Positions 45,030-55,148 of a stretch of 64,000 nt of DNA are shown piece by piece. Numbering within the stretch: the stretch's first letter is position 1; the number at the start of each line of letters is the position of its first letter. A program made the position numbers and the translations under genes. The DNA lies in NCBI RefSeq assembly GCF_010915725.1, contig NZ_JAAIJR010000013.1:1-64000 (forward strand), in the 5' to 3' direction. The notes under the pieces are model-generated. The model saw nothing but the letters and a program-made list of their open reading frames with translations. It searched no databases and was not told the DNA's origin. The DNA comes from Thiorhodococcus mannitoliphagus. Its GTDB lineage: Bacteria; Pseudomonadota; Gammaproteobacteria; Chromatiales; Chromatiaceae.

Positions 45030-47861
45030 TTAGGCGTAACGTCTCATCTCACCCCCTCCGGTGACGTTCTCGACACAGCGCCCACAGAGTTCGGGGTGAT
45101 CCGCATGGCTGCCGACGTCCGGACGATGATGCCAACAGCGGACGCATTTGCCGTGTGCCGACGCGGTGACGCGAACAGCGAGGCCCTCTTTCTCGGTCGC
45201 GACGGCGTCGTCCGGGCGCTCGGCGAGCGGATGCAGGCTCACGGCCGAGACGATGAGGGCGAAGCGCAGCTCCTCGCCAAGTCGCTCAAGCACCTCCAGC
45301 AGGGCATCGGAGCAGTAGAGCGCAATCTCGGCATCGAGTGAGGAGCCAATCTGACCGGCCTTGCGCGCGGCCTCGAGCGCGGGGCCGATCGCGATCCGTG
45401 TGGCGATCACCTCATCCCAGGAGGTGCGGCCCATGGGGTCGCCTTGGTCCAGGGTGGAGAGCCCTTGGTACCAGGTCTCGGTGAAGATGATCTCGCCGCG
45501 CTCACCGGGAATCTCTCTCCAGATCTCATCGGCGGTGAAGCTCAGGATGGGGGCGAGCCAGCGGCTCATGGCCTCGATCACGTGGTACATGGCCGTCTGA
45601 CAGGAGCGTCTTGCCAGGCTGTCGGCTGGGGTGGTGTATTGACGGTCCTTGATGACGTCGAGATAGAAGCCGCCCATGTCGACGACACAGAACTGCTGGA
45701 CCTTCTGATAGATCAGGTGGAACTGATAGTCCTGGTAAGCCTTGATGATCTCTTGCTGCAGCCGATCGGCGCGGTCCACGGCCCAGCGGTCCAACTCGAC
45801 CATGTCCTCGGGCGCGACCAGGTTGGTGGACGGATCGAAGCCATTGAGGTTGGAGAGCAGAAAGCGTGCGGTATTGCGGATCCGCCTGTAGGCGTCAGCC
45901 GTCCGCTTGAGGATCTCGTCGCTGACGCTCATTTCGCCGCGATAGTCGGTGGCGGCGACCCAAAGCCGAATGATGTCGGCGCCGAGGGTCTTCATGACGT
46001 CCTGGGGTCGGACGACATTGCCCTTGGATTTCGACATCTTCTCGCCCTTGGCGTCGACCGTGAAGCCGTGCGTCAGCACTTGCTTGTAGGGTGCCCGCCC
46101 GTGTATGGCCACCGAGGTCATGAGCGATGATTGAAACCAGCCGCGATGTTGATCCGAGCCCTCTAGGTAGAGGTCCGCTGGGCTGCGCAGTCCGTCACGG
46201 TGTTCGAGCACGCAGGCGTGGGTGACGCCCGAGTCGAACCAGACGTCGAGCGTGTCGTGCACCTTCTCGTAGCGACTGCCTTCCTCTTCGCCGAGCAGGT
46301 CGGCCGGCTGGAGCGCGAACCAGGCCTCGATTCCCTGCTCCTCGACGCGCTTGGCGACGGCCTCGAACAGCTCGCACGTGCGTGGATGCGGATCGGCGGT
46401 CTCCTTGTGCACCAGCAGGGTGATGGGTACGCCCCAGGTGCGCTGGCGCGAGATGCACCAGTCGGGTCGGCCGCGGACCATGCCGTCGATCCGACTCTGG
46501 CCCCAATCCGGCATCCAGTGGACCTTCTGGATCTCCTCGAGTGCCGTCGCGCGCAACCCCTGCTTGTCCATGCTGATGAACCACTGTGGGGTGGCGCGGA
46601 AGATGATGGGTGTCTTATGGCGCCAGCAATGTGGATAACTGTGCGTGAAGCGCGTCTCTAGGAGGAGGGCGCCATGCTCCTTGAGGGTTTCGACCACGTG
46701 CTCGTTGGCTTGAAAGACGTTCTCGCCGGCGAACAGCGGGGTATCCGGCAGGAAGCGGCCGTCACCTCCGACGGGATTGTCGACCGCGAGCTTGTAGCGC
46801 TGACCGACCAGGTAGTCCTCCAGGCCGTGGCCCGGCGCCGTGTGGACGGCTCCCGTGCCAGCGTCTAGCGTGACGTGCTCGCCGACGATGACGGGGACCT
46901 CGCGCGCGTAGAAGGGGTGGCGCAGCTGCAGCCCCTCGAAGTCGATGCCACGGGCATAGCCGACCACGCGGTAGTGCTCGATGCCCCAGCGGTCCATGGT
47001 GTCCTTGAGCAGGCCCTCGGCGACGATGAGGCGCTCCTGGCCCCGGTCGGTCTGAGCCTCGACGACCACGTACTCGAGTTCGGCATTGAGTGCCACCGCC
47101 TGGTTTGCGGGCAGGGTCCAGGGGGTCGTGGTCCAGATGACGACCGACGCGGGACCTTCGCCGCAGCCGGATGGGGTGCCGTGGCAGCGGTCCTTCAAGG
47201 CGTCCGAATCGACGAGCGGAAAGCGCACGTCGATGGCGATGGACTCCTTGTTCGCGTACTCGACCTCCGCCTCGGCGAGCGCCGAGCCGCAGTCGATACA
47301 CCAATGCACGGGCTTCTCGCCTTTTTGCAAGTGACCGTTGGCGACGATGCGTCCCAAGGAGCGAATGATCTCGGCCTCGAAGGCAAAGTCCATGGTGAGG
47401 TAGGGGCGCTCCCAATCGCCCAGAACACCCAGCCGCTTGAAGTCCTGCCGCTGCTTGTCCACTTGCTTGCCGGCATAGTCGCGGCAGGCAACTCTGAAGT
47501 CCGCGGCGCTGATCTTCTTGCCAGGCTTTCCCTTCTTCTTCTCGACCTGCAGTTCGATGGGCAGCCCGTGGCAGTCCCAACCAGGCACATAGGGTGCATC
47601 CAGGCCATCGAGCGTGCGTGCCTTGACGATGATGTCCTTGAGAACCTTGTTGACCGCGTGACCGATATGGATCTCACCATTGGCATAGGGAGGGCCGTCG
47701 TGCAGGATGAAGGTCTCCGCACCCGTGCGTGCCTCCCGAATTCGGGTATAAACGTCCAGCGACTCCCAGCGTTTGAGCATTTCCGGCTCACGCTGGGCGA
47801 GATTGGCCTTCATTGCGAAGGCGGTCTTTGGGAGATTCAGGGTACTTTTATAGTCAGTCAC
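45030..47861 (-). CDS. ileS: Isoleucyl-tRNA synthetase
   Basis: This 943-residue class I synthetase is complete. It has [15 protein letters not shown] (HIGH motif) near residue 58, the editing domain, [10 protein letters not shown] (KMSKS motif) near 608, and the C-terminal zinc site [14 protein letters not shown]...CGRCVENV. It charges tRNA-Ile. lspA follows downstream; ribF, often upstream, is not here and the gene appears to have its own promoter in the 250-bp divergent region before the HD-GYP gene. Confidence 0.97.
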   Translation of the reverse strand: MTDYKSTLNLPKTAFAMKANLAQREPEMLKRWESLDVYTRIREARTGAETFILHDGPPYANGEIHIGHAVNKVLKDIIVKARTLDGLDAPYVPGWDCHGLPIELQVEKKKGKPGKKISAADFRVACRDYAGKQVDKQRQDFKRLGVLGDWERPYLTMDFAFEAEIIRSLGRIVANGHLQKGEKPVHWCIDCGSALAEAEVEYANKESIAIDVRFPLVDSDALKDRCHGTPSGCGEGPASVVIWTTTPWTLPANQAVALNAELEYVVVEAQTDRGQERLIVAEGLLKDTMDRWGIEHYRVVGYARGIDFEGLQLRHPFYAREVPVIVGEHVTLDAGTGAVHTAPGHGLEDYLVGQRYKLAVDNPVGGDGRFLPDTPLFAGENVFQANEHVVETLKEHGALLLETRFTHSYPHCWRHKTPIIFRATPQWFISMDKQGLRATALEEIQKVHWMPDWGQSRIDGMVRGRPDWCISRQRTWGVPITLLVHKETADPHPRTCELFEAVAKRVEEQGIEAWFALQPADLLGEEEGSRYEKVHDTLDVWFDSGVTHACVLEHRDGLRSPADLYLEGSDQHRGWFQSSLMTSVAIHGRAPYKQVLTHGFTVDAKGEKMSKSKGNVVRPQDVMKTLGADIIRLWVAATDYRGEMSVSDEILKRTADAYRRIRNTARFLLSNLNGFDPSTNLVAPEDMVELDRWAVDRADRLQQEIIKAYQDYQFHLIYQKVQQFCVVDMGGFYLDVIKDRQYTTPADSLARRSCQTAMYHVIEAMSRWLAPILSFTADEIWREIPGERGEIIFTETWYQGLSTLDQGDPMGRTSWDEVIATRIAIGPALEAARKAGQIGSSLDAEIALYCSDALLEVLERLGEELRFALIVSAVSLHPLAERPDDAVATEKEGLAVRVTASAHGKCVRCWHHRPDVGSHADHPELCGRCVENVTGGGEMRRYA

Positions 47862-48113
47862 TTCAATTCGATCTCGAATGCGTCGAAGGTCCGAGGGGCG
47901 GGGTCAAGCTGCAAGCTACAAGTCGCGCGCCGTAGAATCAAGCGGGCAGGGCGATCCCGGGCCGATTCACGGACTGCGCGATTGGCGCGCGGCGCAACCC
48001 GCAGGCGTGTTGGCAAGGCTGGAGGCCCGCATCGGGATCGCCTATTCTAACCGCTGCGGTTGCGGGTTGGAGCCTTGCCCAGGGGAGTTTGATTCAGTGC
48101 GCCGGTTATCTGT

Positions 48114-49382
48114 GTGAGCGATAAAATCGTCGACATCCACCAGCTGCGCGTCGGCATGTTCGTGCAGCTCGACCTGCCGTGGATGGATCATCCCTTCCTG
48201 AGCAGTAGTTTCAAGATTCGCTCGCGCAAGCAGCTCGCGGCGCTCAAGGGGTTGGGGCTCAGCGAGATCCGGATCGACCCCGAGCGCAGCGATCGGCTGC
48301 CGCTGGAAGAGCCCGAGGAAGAGTCTACTCCTGAGCCGGCCGCTGAGGTGAAAGAAGACCTCACGGCGGCGCTATGGGAGGAAAAGACGGCGCGGATCCG
48401 CCGGCTCAAGGAGCGCCGCGGTCGGCTCAATCTTTGCGCTAAACGCTATGCCCAGACCGTGGGCGCGGCGCGCAAGCTCATGTCGCATCTGCGCGCGTCC
48501 CCGATCCAGGCGACCGAGGAAGCGACCGAATTGGTGACGCAGATCGTGGATGAGCTGACCGAGGATTCCGAAACCACGGTACAGCTGGTCAACTTGAAGA
48601 ATCAAGATGAGGGCAGTTACAACCATGCGATCAACGTCGTCGCGCTGGCGATGGTGGTCGGCCAGAAGCTGGAACTCGACAAGCCCGAGCTGCGTTTGCT
48701 CGGGCTCGGCGCCCTGTTTCACGATCTCGGACACCTCAAGATCCCGAGCCAGATCCTGCTGAAGAAGGGAGTGCTGACGCAACCGGAGCGGCAGTTTCTC
48801 GCGCAGCACCCGCGCTACGGTGCCGATCTGGCACGCCAGATCAAGACATTGCCCGCCGCTGTCGTCGAGATCATCGCACGTCATCACGAGCACCTTGACG
48901 GGAGCGGCTATCCAGAGGGCTTGGGCGCCAAGGACATCGGCACCTTGACGCGCATCGTGACCGTTGTGAACCGCTACGACAACCTTTGTAACGGCTTTAC
49001 CGTCGACCATCCACTCTCGCCGCATCAAGCCATCTCGCAGATGTACTCCAAGGAACGCGAGCAATATGATCCCAAGGTCATGACGACCTTCATCACCAAC
49101 CTGGGGGTTTATCCGCCGGGAACCATCGTCAGATTGAAGGATGAGCGCGTCGCCGTCGTGGTCTCCATCAACGCCGACGATCTGCTCAAGCCGAACGTTT
49201 TGGTCTATGCGCCCGAGATCCCTTCGACGGAGGCGCTGGTCCTGGATCTCGCCGAGGAAGGCGTCGCGATCAGCGAGAGCTTGCGCCGCTCCGATCTAAC
49301 GGCCGAGCAGATCGAGTACCTCAACCTCTCGGACAAGCTGACCTACTACTTCCAATCCCCGAAGGCGTCGCCTCGGCGTTAG
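48114..49382 (+). CDS. HD-GYP cyclic-di-GMP phosphodiesterase with DUF3391 N-terminus
   Basis: This 422-residue protein starts at a GTG. The N-terminal DUF3391 segment (IHQLRVGMFVQLDLPWMDHP) is followed by an HD-GYP domain whose metal and signature residues are intact: NHAINVVALAMV, LFHDLGHLKIPSQILLKKG and ARHHEHLDGSGYPEGLGAKD. It is predicted to hydrolyse c-di-GMP. The divergent gene is ileS, with about 250 bp between them. Confidence 0.92.
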   Translation: MSDKIVDIHQLRVGMFVQLDLPWMDHPFLSSSFKIRSRKQLAALKGLGLSEIRIDPERSDRLPLEEPEEESTPEPAAEVKEDLTAALWEEKTARIRRLKERRGRLNLCAKRYAQTVGAARKLMSHLRASPIQATEEATELVTQIVDELTEDSETTVQLVNLKNQDEGSYNHAINVVALAMVVGQKLELDKPELRLLGLGALFHDLGHLKIPSQILLKKGVLTQPERQFLAQHPRYGADLARQIKTLPAAVVEIIARHHEHLDGSGYPEGLGAKDIGTLTRIVTVVNRYDNLCNGFTVDHPLSPHQAISQMYSKEREQYDPKVMTTFITNLGVYPPGTIVRLKDERVAVVVSINADDLLKPNVLVYAPEIPSTEALVLDLAEEGVAISESLRRSDLTAEQIEYLNLSDKLTYYFQSPKASPRR

Positions 49383-49577
49383 GGCTTCCGGGTGCCGGGA
49401 CTCCTGGGCGCTGGGATGGTACGCTCGTCGGCTGGTGGCGAGACGGGAGTGGCCTGGGCTGGCCTCTTTGGGATAGGCTCTATCGGCGCTGTTAAACGTG
49501 AGCCGTTGTTCCCCGTCAATCAAGACCCTAGTCATGCAGATCACCAGATTGAGGAGCCCCATCCCGGGTTATCGCCT

Positions 49578-51689
49578 ATGAGACATCCTTTCCTCGCGTC
49601 CTTGATCCTGTACGCGCTATCGACCGCGCCCTTGATGGCTCTGGCTGACCAGGTGCTCAAGGTGCCTCTGCCTGGCAAGCATTCCATCGTTCGTCTCGGT
49701 GCGGTTCCGGATCCAGTGACGGAGAGCGGGCGCGAGATCGCCGGGATGCTGCTCGAGGGCTTGGAGCAGAAGCGCGTCGCGCGCGTGTCGGAGGCCGTCG
49801 ACCGACTCGACCAAGTCATGGGGACGGAGAATATTGGGGGAAGCTACTCGGCGATGCGTTGGCTCGCGCAGTCCTGGCTGGCGGCCGAGTCCAAGGGTGC
49901 CGACCAAGCGCGGCCAGAGCGCGTCATGGATCGAGTGTATTTCGACTATTTTCTCGGCGACGATGCGGCGAATTTCAAGGAGTACCTCCAGCGCAAGTAT
50001 GCAGTTGGTGATCTCGATGTCGGAGATCCGTCGGTTCACATGGATCGGCGGACCTTCCTGGAAGACATGCTGATGTTCAATAACCCGATGCGCTCGCAAT
50101 GGGACGCGACCGAGCAGGTCGTGGCGACCGTCAAGGCGCTCGAGCCGCCGGTGAAGTCGGTGATCGATGTTGGCGCCGGGTTCGGCTACTTCTCGCAGCG
50201 CTTCGCCGAGGCCCTGGGGGATGACGCGACCGTCTTCGCCGTCGATACGCAGGAGACCTATGTCGAGGCCTTGCAGCGGATCGTTGATCAGTACGGCATT
50301 CGCGGTATTCGGCCGACTGTCTCGACCGAGGATGACGTCAAGGTCCGCGAGCCGACGGATCTCGTCTTCATCTCGTCCCTCTATCACGTGCTCTACGCCT
50401 GGAGTCAGCCCACGCAGCGCAACGCCTTCATGGCGACGCTGGACAAATCGCTGAGGCCAGGCGGCTATCTCGTGATCCTCGACAATCGAGACAACGCCGG
50501 GGTGTCCCTGCACAACTCCTTTCTCAGCAAGGACTTCGCAGTCGCGCAGCTCTACCACTACGGCTTCGAACTGGTCGAGAGCAAGGATCTTTCCGCCTAT
50601 CGCTACTTGCTGGTGCTGCGCAAGGCCGCGCCCGAGGCGCCCAAGCCACCCGTCTATGCGGTGTCAGAGGGTCAAGACAGCATCGCTGTCAGCGGCAGCG
50701 ATTCGGTCGTCCATATCGGCAGTCTTGACTCCTTCGACATTACGCCCTCTGGCATCGCCGCCGGGAAACTCCTCCTCAAGGCGCTGACCGACTCCGATGC
50801 GGAGGCGGCTCGGGCGGCGGCGGATCTCTATGAGAACACCATTCCGACGGAGAACTTCGGCGGAGAGTACACGGCCCTGCAGTGGGTCGCGGAGTACATC
50901 GCCGGGTCCGAGGAGGCGCGGCGCGAGCTGACCAAAGACCCGCTGGCGGCGGAGTTTCTCGCCTATCTCGCCGCCGATGACTACAAGTTGCTCAAGAACT
51001 ACGTGTCGCGCAAGTACAAGCTCGATGCACCCGGGCTGACGGTTGAGGAGGCGACGGACGAAAAGACCCGCGAGATCGGGATCGTCAGACGCCAAGCCCT
51101 GGAAGACTTCATCCTCTTCAATAACCCGCGCCGTGAGTCCTGGGAAAAATCGTCGCGGATCATGGAACTGCTGCCATTGAAGCGCGGAGACACCATCGTC
51201 GACCTGGGCAGCGGGCCTGGCTATTTCAGCTTCAAGTTCGCCGAGCGCGTCGGCCCCGAGGGATTGGTGTACTCCATGGACACCAAACAGATGCACATCG
51301 ACTATCTGAGCGAGCTGGCGAAGAAGTGGGGGCTCGAGAACATCCGTGCCTCTGTTTCGGAGACGGACGGCTTCGAGATCCCTGCGCCGGGCTCGGCGGA
51401 TGTGGTCTTCATGTGCTCGCTTTACCACATCATTTATGCGGTGTCCTCACAGAGTGAGCGTGACGGTATGGTCAAGAGTATCGCGAGGGCGCTGAAACCG
51501 GGTGGTCAGTTCATCGTCGTCGATAATGGCCCTGTCGATCAGGGGAAGCTGCCTTACCACGGTCCCTACATTCGCCGGGAGCTGATTCGCTCGCAGCTGG
51601 AGGCCTACGGCTTCACCTACGAGCGCGCGGACCAGATCATTCCGCAGCGCTACCTGATGGTCTTCTCGCGAGGTGCGAGCGCGGACTAG
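49578..51689 (+). CDS. Exported protein with two tandem SAM-methyltransferase modules
   Basis: This 703-residue protein is an internal duplication. Each half has an N-terminal all-helical part with a shared signature (MGTENIGGSYSAMRWLAQSW; PTENFGGEYTALQWVAEYI) and a Rossmann methyltransferase domain. Motif I is SVIDVGAGFGYFSQRFAE at about 194-211 in the first half and TIVDLGSGPGYFSFKFAE at about 537-555 in the second. Each half also has a late ISSLYHVLYAWS or MCSLYHIIYAVS segment and a KPGGQFIVVDN-type motif. The predicted start MRHPFLASLILYALSTAPLM ends in ALA, a typical Sec signal. Methyltransferases are normally cytosolic because SAM is, so export would be unusual; no ribosome site settles the start, and the signal could be misjudged. 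Substrate unknown. Confidence 0.75.
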   Translation: MRHPFLASLILYALSTAPLMALADQVLKVPLPGKHSIVRLGAVPDPVTESGREIAGMLLEGLEQKRVARVSEAVDRLDQVMGTENIGGSYSAMRWLAQSWLAAESKGADQARPERVMDRVYFDYFLGDDAANFKEYLQRKYAVGDLDVGDPSVHMDRRTFLEDMLMFNNPMRSQWDATEQVVATVKALEPPVKSVIDVGAGFGYFSQRFAEALGDDATVFAVDTQETYVEALQRIVDQYGIRGIRPTVSTEDDVKVREPTDLVFISSLYHVLYAWSQPTQRNAFMATLDKSLRPGGYLVILDNRDNAGVSLHNSFLSKDFAVAQLYHYGFELVESKDLSAYRYLLVLRKAAPEAPKPPVYAVSEGQDSIAVSGSDSVVHIGSLDSFDITPSGIAAGKLLLKALTDSDAEAARAAADLYENTIPTENFGGEYTALQWVAEYIAGSEEARRELTKDPLAAEFLAYLAADDYKLLKNYVSRKYKLDAPGLTVEEATDEKTREIGIVRRQALEDFILFNNPRRESWEKSSRIMELLPLKRGDTIVDLGSGPGYFSFKFAERVGPEGLVYSMDTKQMHIDYLSELAKKWGLENIRASVSETDGFEIPAPGSADVVFMCSLYHIIYAVSSQSERDGMVKSIARALKPGGQFIVVDNGPVDQGKLPYHGPYIRRELIRSQLEAYGFTYERADQIIPQRYLMVFSRGASAD

Positions 51690-51918
51690 GCGCCGGCGGT
51701 CAAGGCTGCCCGACGAATCCGCAAGGAGGCATGGCTACGGCGGGCGCGGTCTGAGTTCCAGGTACTTCGTCGGATGCCTGGAGCTCGCCGCGACTCCGCT
51801 GGTCTCATTTAGGGCCGCAATGCCAGATGGCCGCGTTTCGAGCAATCGCGGCCGTAAACGCAGCCGAGGCTCACCGACGGCTTCGAGGCGCTTCCTCCAA
51901 CCTTCAAGAGATGCACAC

Positions 51919-52854
51919 ATGAAGACGCCCCAATCATCGACAATCCTAAGCTCCGCCGCTTTGGTGTTCTCCGTGACCGCAATCGCGGTCCAGTTTCCTC
52001 CGCTGAACGGGTTCATCGCCTCGCTGAGCGGCGGGGCACGCGTGGCGAATCCCGCCGTCGAGCCGTTGGCCGTAAAATCGGTGACCGACCTTGAGGCGGC
52101 GGAGGTCGATCCGGCTGAGTCCGAGCCTGATCAGCCTCTTCTCGACACCCTAGACGAGCAGGCTCGGCGCATCGCGATGCTGGAAAAGCAGCTTTCCCAG
52201 TTCGAGCGTTTGATTCGCTCGGCCGGACTGGACGCGGCTGCCCCACATCTGCGGCCGCCGCCAGGCAGCGATAGGCCCTTGCTGGCACAGATTGGCGAAG
52301 ATTACGCAACGCGCGCCCGTTTCGAGGAACGGCGCAAGACGTTGCTGGAGCGCTCGCAGCAGATGCGCCAGCGTGACATGGATGCCTACGGCGAAGCGAG
52401 CTACGAGACGATCGCAGATCTCTATCGGCAAGCACGCCCCTCGCGGGGGAATAGCACGCCCGAGCAGAAGGCTGCGCGTGAGGCGGCCTTGAACAGCCTC
52501 CTGACGGACTATCCGGAGGCCTATTCGACCAGTGTTGCGGTCGCTGAGCAGGCGCTCGACGCCGCCATCAATCGCGACACGCAGGGGGCGGAGGCCTATT
52601 ACCAATCCTTGGTCGAGGCGTCGTCCTACTCGGAAGTCGTGACCGAGCAAGGGGTCAATGCGATTCCGACGCTGCAAACCTACTTGGCGCGACAGTACGT
52701 TCAAGAGGGGCGCTATGACGAGGCCACCGCAGTGCTCGACGCGCTGAGCCTACAAGGCGATAGCATCATCCTCGAGCCCAATCAGATGGGTGAGCCAAGT
52801 GCGAAGTCAGCGCAGGACATTGTCACCGAACTGCGTGACAAGATTGCGCAGTAG
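51919..52854 (+). CDS. Membrane-anchored coiled-coil/TPR-like protein
   Basis: This 311-residue protein has an N-terminal hydrophobic segment (STILSSAALVFSVTAIAVQF), a coiled coil around residues 76-100 (LDEQARRIAMLEKQLSQFER), and a helical C-terminal half. The pattern there suggests TPR-like repeats (NSLLTDYPEAYSTSVAVAEQ, LQTYLARQYVQEGRYDEATA). No enzyme motif is visible. It starts 229 bp after the double methyltransferase on the same strand; a functional link is only suggested by position. Confidence 0.6.
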   Translation: MKTPQSSTILSSAALVFSVTAIAVQFPPLNGFIASLSGGARVANPAVEPLAVKSVTDLEAAEVDPAESEPDQPLLDTLDEQARRIAMLEKQLSQFERLIRSAGLDAAAPHLRPPPGSDRPLLAQIGEDYATRARFEERRKTLLERSQQMRQRDMDAYGEASYETIADLYRQARPSRGNSTPEQKAAREAALNSLLTDYPEAYSTSVAVAEQALDAAINRDTQGAEAYYQSLVEASSYSEVVTEQGVNAIPTLQTYLARQYVQEGRYDEATAVLDALSLQGDSIILEPNQMGEPSAKSAQDIVTELRDKIAQ

Positions 52855-53186
52855 CTACTCCATCTTATGCGCATCCGGGCGGATGCCGCGGTCGAGTTGT
52901 CTGTGCTCCTGAGGTGACTGAGCGGGCGCCTTCGGGATGAAAGCGCGCTTTGCCGGCAGCAGCTGGGGTGGGATCTTCGTTCTGGCGGCTTTGTCTCGTT
53001 CTTGGCATGAGTTTCCGCGCCGAACACTGGGTTCGGTAGAAACGATAAAAACTGCGCTGAAATGGCGCAAAGTCACTGCCGTATAGTGATAGGAGTGGAG
53101 TTGGATGTGGGTGGTTGAGGCACGAGGCAGGAGCGCAAGACGGACGATCTGGTCCGGCCTGCGGCGAAGGTGAGGTTGCCGTGGGC
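52855..53186. promoter_or_regulatory. Intergenic region with a possible promoter
   Basis: About 330 bp without a supported gene. TATAGT at 53082-53087 is a good -10 box about 100 bp before the EamA start, but the matching -35 region is weak. It may drive the EamA/radical-SAM group. Confidence 0.3.
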
Positions 53187-54077
53187 ATGGAGTTAATCGG
53201 GATTCTCGCGGCGCTTGGGTCTGCCGCGACCTGGGCTGTCGGGGCCCTGATGCTCAAGCCATTCGCCGAGCGCCTGCCCGCGATGGGGCTGGCCTTCGCG
53301 AAGGGCGTCTTTGGTTTGATGCTGCTCGGGTCGGCGATCCTGATGATCGGCCATGAGTCCATCAGCTGGGCTGTGTTCTGGGTCTTGTTTCTGAGTGGTG
53401 TGATCGGCATTGGGGTCGCGGATACCCTCTTCTTCAAGGCGCTCCGTGAGCTATCGTCGCACTCTGTCGTCCAGTTGATGCTGCTGGGTCAGGTGGCGAC
53501 CATCGGCATGGCGGTTGCCTTTCTCGGCGAGTCCCTGGCGCTAGCTGAGTGGCTCGGTGTGGCGCTCGTCATTCTCGGTGTGGCCGTCGTGCTCCTGGGG
53601 CCGGGTGAAGAGGGCGATACTCAGGCAACGCGCCGCGGCATCCTATTCGGCTTGGTGTCGGTTTTGTCGATGGCGGTTTCGGTAACCATGGCTAAAGGCG
53701 TGCTGGATGATGTCGACGCATTGACGGCGACCTTCCTGCGTATTTCCGGCGGGGTCGTGTCACTTTTTGTCCTCGCGCCTGTCTTCTATCTTGGTCAGGG
53801 GAATTGGCTGACTCCGCTACTGTCTGACTGGCGGATGGCGCTGAAATTTTGCGCGATCGCAACTTTTGTGACCATCGGCGGCTTTTTCCTCTCTCTCTTG
53901 GCGATGAAGCTGACGCCCTTGGCCATCGCCAATACGCTCTTGTCGACAGAGCCGTTGTTCGTGCTCTTGATTATGGCGATCTTCTACAGGGAAAGACCGG
54001 AGCCGCGTCGGCTGCTCGGTAGCCTCATCGGTGTTCTCGGTGTCGCCTTTATCTCGAGCCAGAGCATCATGGCGTAA
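53187..54077 (+). CDS. EamA/DMT-family permease
   Basis: This 296-residue membrane protein has ten hydrophobic segments in two EamA repeats (MELIGILAALGSAATWAVGA; FGLVSVLSMAVSVTMAKGVL). The family exports or imports small metabolites. GTG at 53181 has slightly better ribosome-site spacing than ATG at 53187. Only 15 bp separate it from the first radical-SAM gene, so the three genes are probably one transcript. Confidence 0.88.
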   Translation: MELIGILAALGSAATWAVGALMLKPFAERLPAMGLAFAKGVFGLMLLGSAILMIGHESISWAVFWVLFLSGVIGIGVADTLFFKALRELSSHSVVQLMLLGQVATIGMAVAFLGESLALAEWLGVALVILGVAVVLLGPGEEGDTQATRRGILFGLVSVLSMAVSVTMAKGVLDDVDALTATFLRISGGVVSLFVLAPVFYLGQGNWLTPLLSDWRMALKFCAIATFVTIGGFFLSLLAMKLTPLAIANTLLSTEPLFVLLIMAIFYRERPEPRRLLGSLIGVLGVAFISSQSIMA

Positions 54078-54092
54078 CCTGAGGTCGCATCG

Positions 54093-55124
54093 ATGAAAAT
54101 GAATGAAGGGCTCCAGCCCCAGGATCTGCAGGCCATTTGCGCGCAACTTTTCGAGGGCGACCTTCTCGACGCGTCAGTTAAGGCGGCACTGGATGCGCGC
54201 GGTGAGGCGCAGGCGAGGTTGTTTGAGATCGCCCGTGAGGCGCGTTTGAAGGGATTCCCAGACCACAGCGCGGAGATTCGCAGCGTGGTCGAGATCTCGA
54301 ACATCTGCAAGCAGCGCTGCAACTACTGCAATATCGGCTGCGAGGGTACGAAAAAGTACGTCATCCCTTCGAATGACTTGCTCGATATCGCCTCTTTCCT
54401 CTATCACGAGAAACGACGGCGCGTGCTCTTGCTGCAATCCGGCGAGAACAAGGATCAGCGTTTTGTTTCTAATGTGATTCGCGCCTGTGGTCTCATCAAG
54501 GACAAGCTGCCGGATCTAGAGCTGATCGTCTGCATCGGTAATCTCAGCCGTGAGCAATATCGCGAACTGCGGGACGTGGGCGTCGAGCGCTATCTCTTGA
54601 AGATCGAGGCATCCCGGCCTTCGCTCTATGAGGCTGTGAAGCCTAACGATCTGTGGGCCGAGCGTCGCCGCTGCCTGGATGACCTCGCCGAACTCGGTTT
54701 CCTGATCGGGAGCGGCATCATTGTCGGTCTACCTGGGCAGACGGAGGACGATCTGGTCGCGGATCTCAAGTTCCTGTCTGGCCTACAGCTCCACATGGTC
54801 AGCGCCTCTGTCTTCATTCCCGGGCAGCACACGGTGTATGAGGGCATGCCTTGCGGGGACGTCGAGACGACGCTGAACTTCATGGCGCTGCTGCGCATCA
54901 TGAATCCGACCGCGCTGATGCCGACCACGAGTTCGCTGGAAAAGCTCAAACCGGACGGGCAGTACCTCGGCATCATGGCCGGCGCCAATAGCATCACGAT
55001 CCATGATGGGACGCCTCAGGCCTTTCAACACCTATTTCCGATCTACGATGAAAAGCGCTACCGGCCGAACGACGATCATCTTCGTGCCATTGTGGAGCGC
55101 GCTGGACTGCGTCTTGCGGCCTAG
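54093..55124 (+). CDS. Radical-SAM enzyme, HydE/BioB/PylB-like
   Basis: This 343-residue protein has the cluster motif CKQRCNYC (Cys72, 76, 79) inside VVEISNICKQRCNYCNIGCE. The layout is of BioB/HydE/PylB-type enzymes, with VERYLLKIEASRPSLYEAVK, IGSGIIVGLPGQTEDDLVAD and LMPTTSSLEKLKPDGQYLGI in the second half. The closest appearance by eye is to HydE, the [FeFe]-hydrogenase maturation enzyme, yet no hydrogenase gene is nearby. It precedes a HemW-like radical-SAM gene by 24 bp, with GAGG before its ATG. Reaction unknown. Confidence 0.87.
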   Translation: MKMNEGLQPQDLQAICAQLFEGDLLDASVKAALDARGEAQARLFEIAREARLKGFPDHSAEIRSVVEISNICKQRCNYCNIGCEGTKKYVIPSNDLLDIASFLYHEKRRRVLLLQSGENKDQRFVSNVIRACGLIKDKLPDLELIVCIGNLSREQYRELRDVGVERYLLKIEASRPSLYEAVKPNDLWAERRRCLDDLAELGFLIGSGIIVGLPGQTEDDLVADLKFLSGLQLHMVSASVFIPGQHTVYEGMPCGDVETTLNFMALLRIMNPTALMPTTSSLEKLKPDGQYLGIMAGANSITIHDGTPQAFQHLFPIYDEKRYRPNDDHLRAIVERAGLRLAA

Positions 55125-55148
55125 ATCCCTCTGAGCAGCGAGGAGAAA

